Of a stretch of DNA of 7,354 bases, positions 5,920 to 7,354 are shown in pieces. The position numbers and the translations under genes are program-made. This stretch comes from Actinomycetes bacterium. GTDB lineage: Bacteria > Actinomycetota > Acidimicrobiia > Acidimicrobiales > Palsa-688. The notes under the pieces were generated by a model. That model saw only the letters and a program-made list of their open reading frames with translations. It was not told the origin of the DNA and made no database searches. The stretch covers positions 1 through 7,354 of the forward strand of contig JAJZYO010000093.1 of the NCBI GenBank assembly GCA_021798075.1, in the 5' to 3' direction. Within the stretch, counting starts at the first letter, position 1. Every line of letters starts with the position of its first letter.

Positions 5920-7354
5920 ATGACGGAACGTCTGGAGGCCGGCGAATTTGACGTCGTAGTGGTGGGGGCTGGGACCGGAGGCTACAGCTGCGCCCTCCGT
6001 GCGGCCGGGCTCGGCCTATCGGTGGCCCTGGTCGAACGTGACGTGGTCGGCGGCACCTGTCTCCACCGTGGTTGCATCCCAAGCAAGGCGATGCTGCACG
6101 CGGCCACCATCGTAGAGTCCATCGAGGACGGCCAGCACCGCTGGGGCCTCCGCGCCGCCTTGGAGTCTGTCGACGCCAAGGCCCTGGCCGCCACCCGCGA
6201 CGACATCGTGGAGCGCAACTACAAGGGCCTTCTCGGCCATCTGAGCCATGACGGCGTAAAGGTCGTCGCGGGCAACGCCACTGTGACATCGCCCCGCACG
6301 GTCCGTGTGGTAGCGCCTACGGGTGGCAGCGCGAACGGGGGCCAGCCGGCAACGGAGCTCCGGGCGCGCCGCGGCGTCGTGCTTGCGATGGGCAGCGTCC
6401 CTCGCCAGATGCCGGGCCTGGCGGCCGACGGCGTGCACGTGGTCACCTCCGACGAGGCCACCCGGCTGGACCGCTTGCCCGCTTCGGCCCTGGTGGTAGG
6501 CGCCGGTTCGGTGGGGGTTGAGTTCGCGAGCCTCTACCGGGCGTTTGGGGCGGACGTCACACTGGTCGAGATGCTGGATCGCGTCCTGCCAGCAGAGGAC
6601 CCCGACGTCAGCCGCGAGGTCGCTTCTGCGCTCCGGCGCAAGGGCACGAGGGTCTTAGTGGGCGCCCGCGTGGAGGACGTGAGGGTGAGCGAACAAGGGG
6701 TGACGGCCACCATCAACAGCACCGGCAAGGCCGAGCAAGTGAGCGCCGAGCTCATGCTGGTCGCAGTCGGCCGTACCCCCGTGTCGAGCGGCGTAGGGCT
6801 CGAAGAGCTGGCCTTAGCTACAGACAGGGGGTTCGTGGTCCCGGCCGACTGGGACCGCCTGGAGACCTCCGTACCGGGCGTTCACGTAGTGGGCGACCTC
6901 CTCCCACCGCCCTCTCTCGCGCTCGCCCACGCTTCGTTCGCCGAGGGGATGCTCGTCGCCGAGGTCCTCGCCGGCCAGTCGCCCGCACCGATTGACTACG
7001 ACGGCGTGGCCAGGGCAACATACTCCCTCCCCGAGGCTGCAAGCGTAGGGCTGACCGAGCCAGCGGCCCGGGAGCGGGGTGCCGACGTGGTCGTAAACCG
7101 CTTCCCCCTCTCCGGGGTGGCGCGCGGCCTCATCTACGGCCAGGGTGGCATGGTGAAGGTCGTCGCCGAAAAGGGCGGCCCCGTGCTCGGTGTGCACCTG
7201 GTCGGGCCCCATGTCACCGAGCTGATCGCCGAGGGGATGCTCATAACAAACTGGGAAGCGCTGCCCTCCGAGGTCGCAGAGCTGGTCCACCCGCACCCCT
7301 CCCTCTCCGAAGCCGTGGGCGAGGCCCACCTGACCCTCGCCGGTCGCCGCCTCC
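5920..7354 (+). CDS. lpdA: Dihydrolipoamide dehydrogenase (E3), 3'-truncated by window edge
   Basis: FAD-dependent pyridine nucleotide disulfide oxidoreductase that reoxidises the dihydrolipoyl group of E2 and reduces NAD+. Translated directly from ATG 5920, the frame is open to the right edge, giving 478 residues. FAD-binding GAGTGG is at 16-21; the redox disulfide is Cys47 and Cys52 in GGTCLHRGCIPSKAM. NAD-binding GAGSVG is at 194-199, followed by VTLVE; the second FAD site is VHVVGD (Asp326) with LAHASFAEG. The dimerisation domain includes SLPEAASVGLTE and ends with HPHPSLSEAVGEAH, holding the catalytic His459-Glu464 pair. Known E3 proteins end shortly after this motif, so only a few residues should be missing. 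The LHRGC variant replaces the LNVGC seen in E. coli-type enzymes and is common in actinobacterial E3. It lies back to back with E1 alpha, so it most likely serves this complex, though E3 is often shared with other 2-oxoacid complexes and glycine cleavage. Confidence 0.95.
   Translation, partial: MTERLEAGEFDVVVVGAGTGGYSCALRAAGLGLSVALVERDVVGGTCLHRGCIPSKAMLHAATIVESIEDGQHRWGLRAALESVDAKALAATRDDIVERNYKGLLGHLSHDGVKVVAGNATVTSPRTVRVVAPTGGSANGGQPATELRARRGVVLAMGSVPRQMPGLAADGVHVVTSDEATRLDRLPASALVVGAGSVGVEFASLYRAFGADVTLVEMLDRVLPAEDPDVSREVASALRRKGTRVLVGARVEDVRVSEQGVTATINSTGKAEQVSAELMLVAVGRTPVSSGVGLEELALATDRGFVVPADWDRLETSVPGVHVVGDLLPPPSLALAHASFAEGMLVAEVLAGQSPAPIDYDGVARATYSLPEAASVGLTEPAARERGADVVVNRFPLSGVARGLIYGQGGMVKVVAEKGGPVLGVHLVGPHVTELIAEGMLITNWEALPSEVAELVHPHPSLSEAVGEAHLTLAGRRL

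Noticed and set aside
6016..6438. Open frames on the - strand opposite lpd
   Set aside because: Shadows of a clear dihydrolipoamide dehydrogenase with all catalytic motifs.

Overview
The window is high-GC DNA (about two thirds G+C by eye), densely coding, with GTG and TTG start codons and short gene spacing. The style, the Lpd active-site variant GGTCLHRGC, and a possibly leaderless promoter suggest an actinobacterial-type chromosome, perhaps a lineage such as Acidimicrobiia that uses a two-subunit E1 rather than AceE. This taxonomic placement is inference; no rRNA or marker gene is present.

Left part (1-1732, + strand): the 3' part of a DNA cytosine-C5 methyltransferase, cut by the window edge before motif IV, is followed by a 161-nt gap and then a complete LmbE/PIG-L family deacetylase. 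A Nudix hydrolase on the - strand converges on the deacetylase, with 29 nt between the two stop codons.

Right part (1762-7354): this is a 2-oxoacid dehydrogenase locus, most likely pyruvate dehydrogenase. On the - strand, reading leftward from 5860, come E1 alpha, E1 beta and the E2 acyltransferase, followed by the Nudix gene. E1 alpha and E1 beta overlap by 8 nt, and E1 beta and E2 are 8 nt apart. The E3 gene (dihydrolipoamide dehydrogenase) starts at 5920 on the + strand, divergently, 59 nt from E1 alpha, and runs off the right edge within a few residues of its expected end. Together the four proteins form a complete complex: E1 alpha/beta decarboxylates the 2-oxoacid on ThDP, E2 carries the acyl group on a single lipoyl domain to CoA, and E3 reoxidises the lipoyl group with FAD and NAD+.

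I see no tRNA, rRNA, CRISPR array, insertion sequence or phage gene. The genes are recognisable families, and I did not find evidence of a new system. The points most worth a second look are the 59-nt divergent control region with a possible leaderless E1 alpha start, two short tandem repeats (one in the E2 linker, one just after the E2 stop), the uncertain Nudix start, and the unknown partner and specificity of the methyltransferase.
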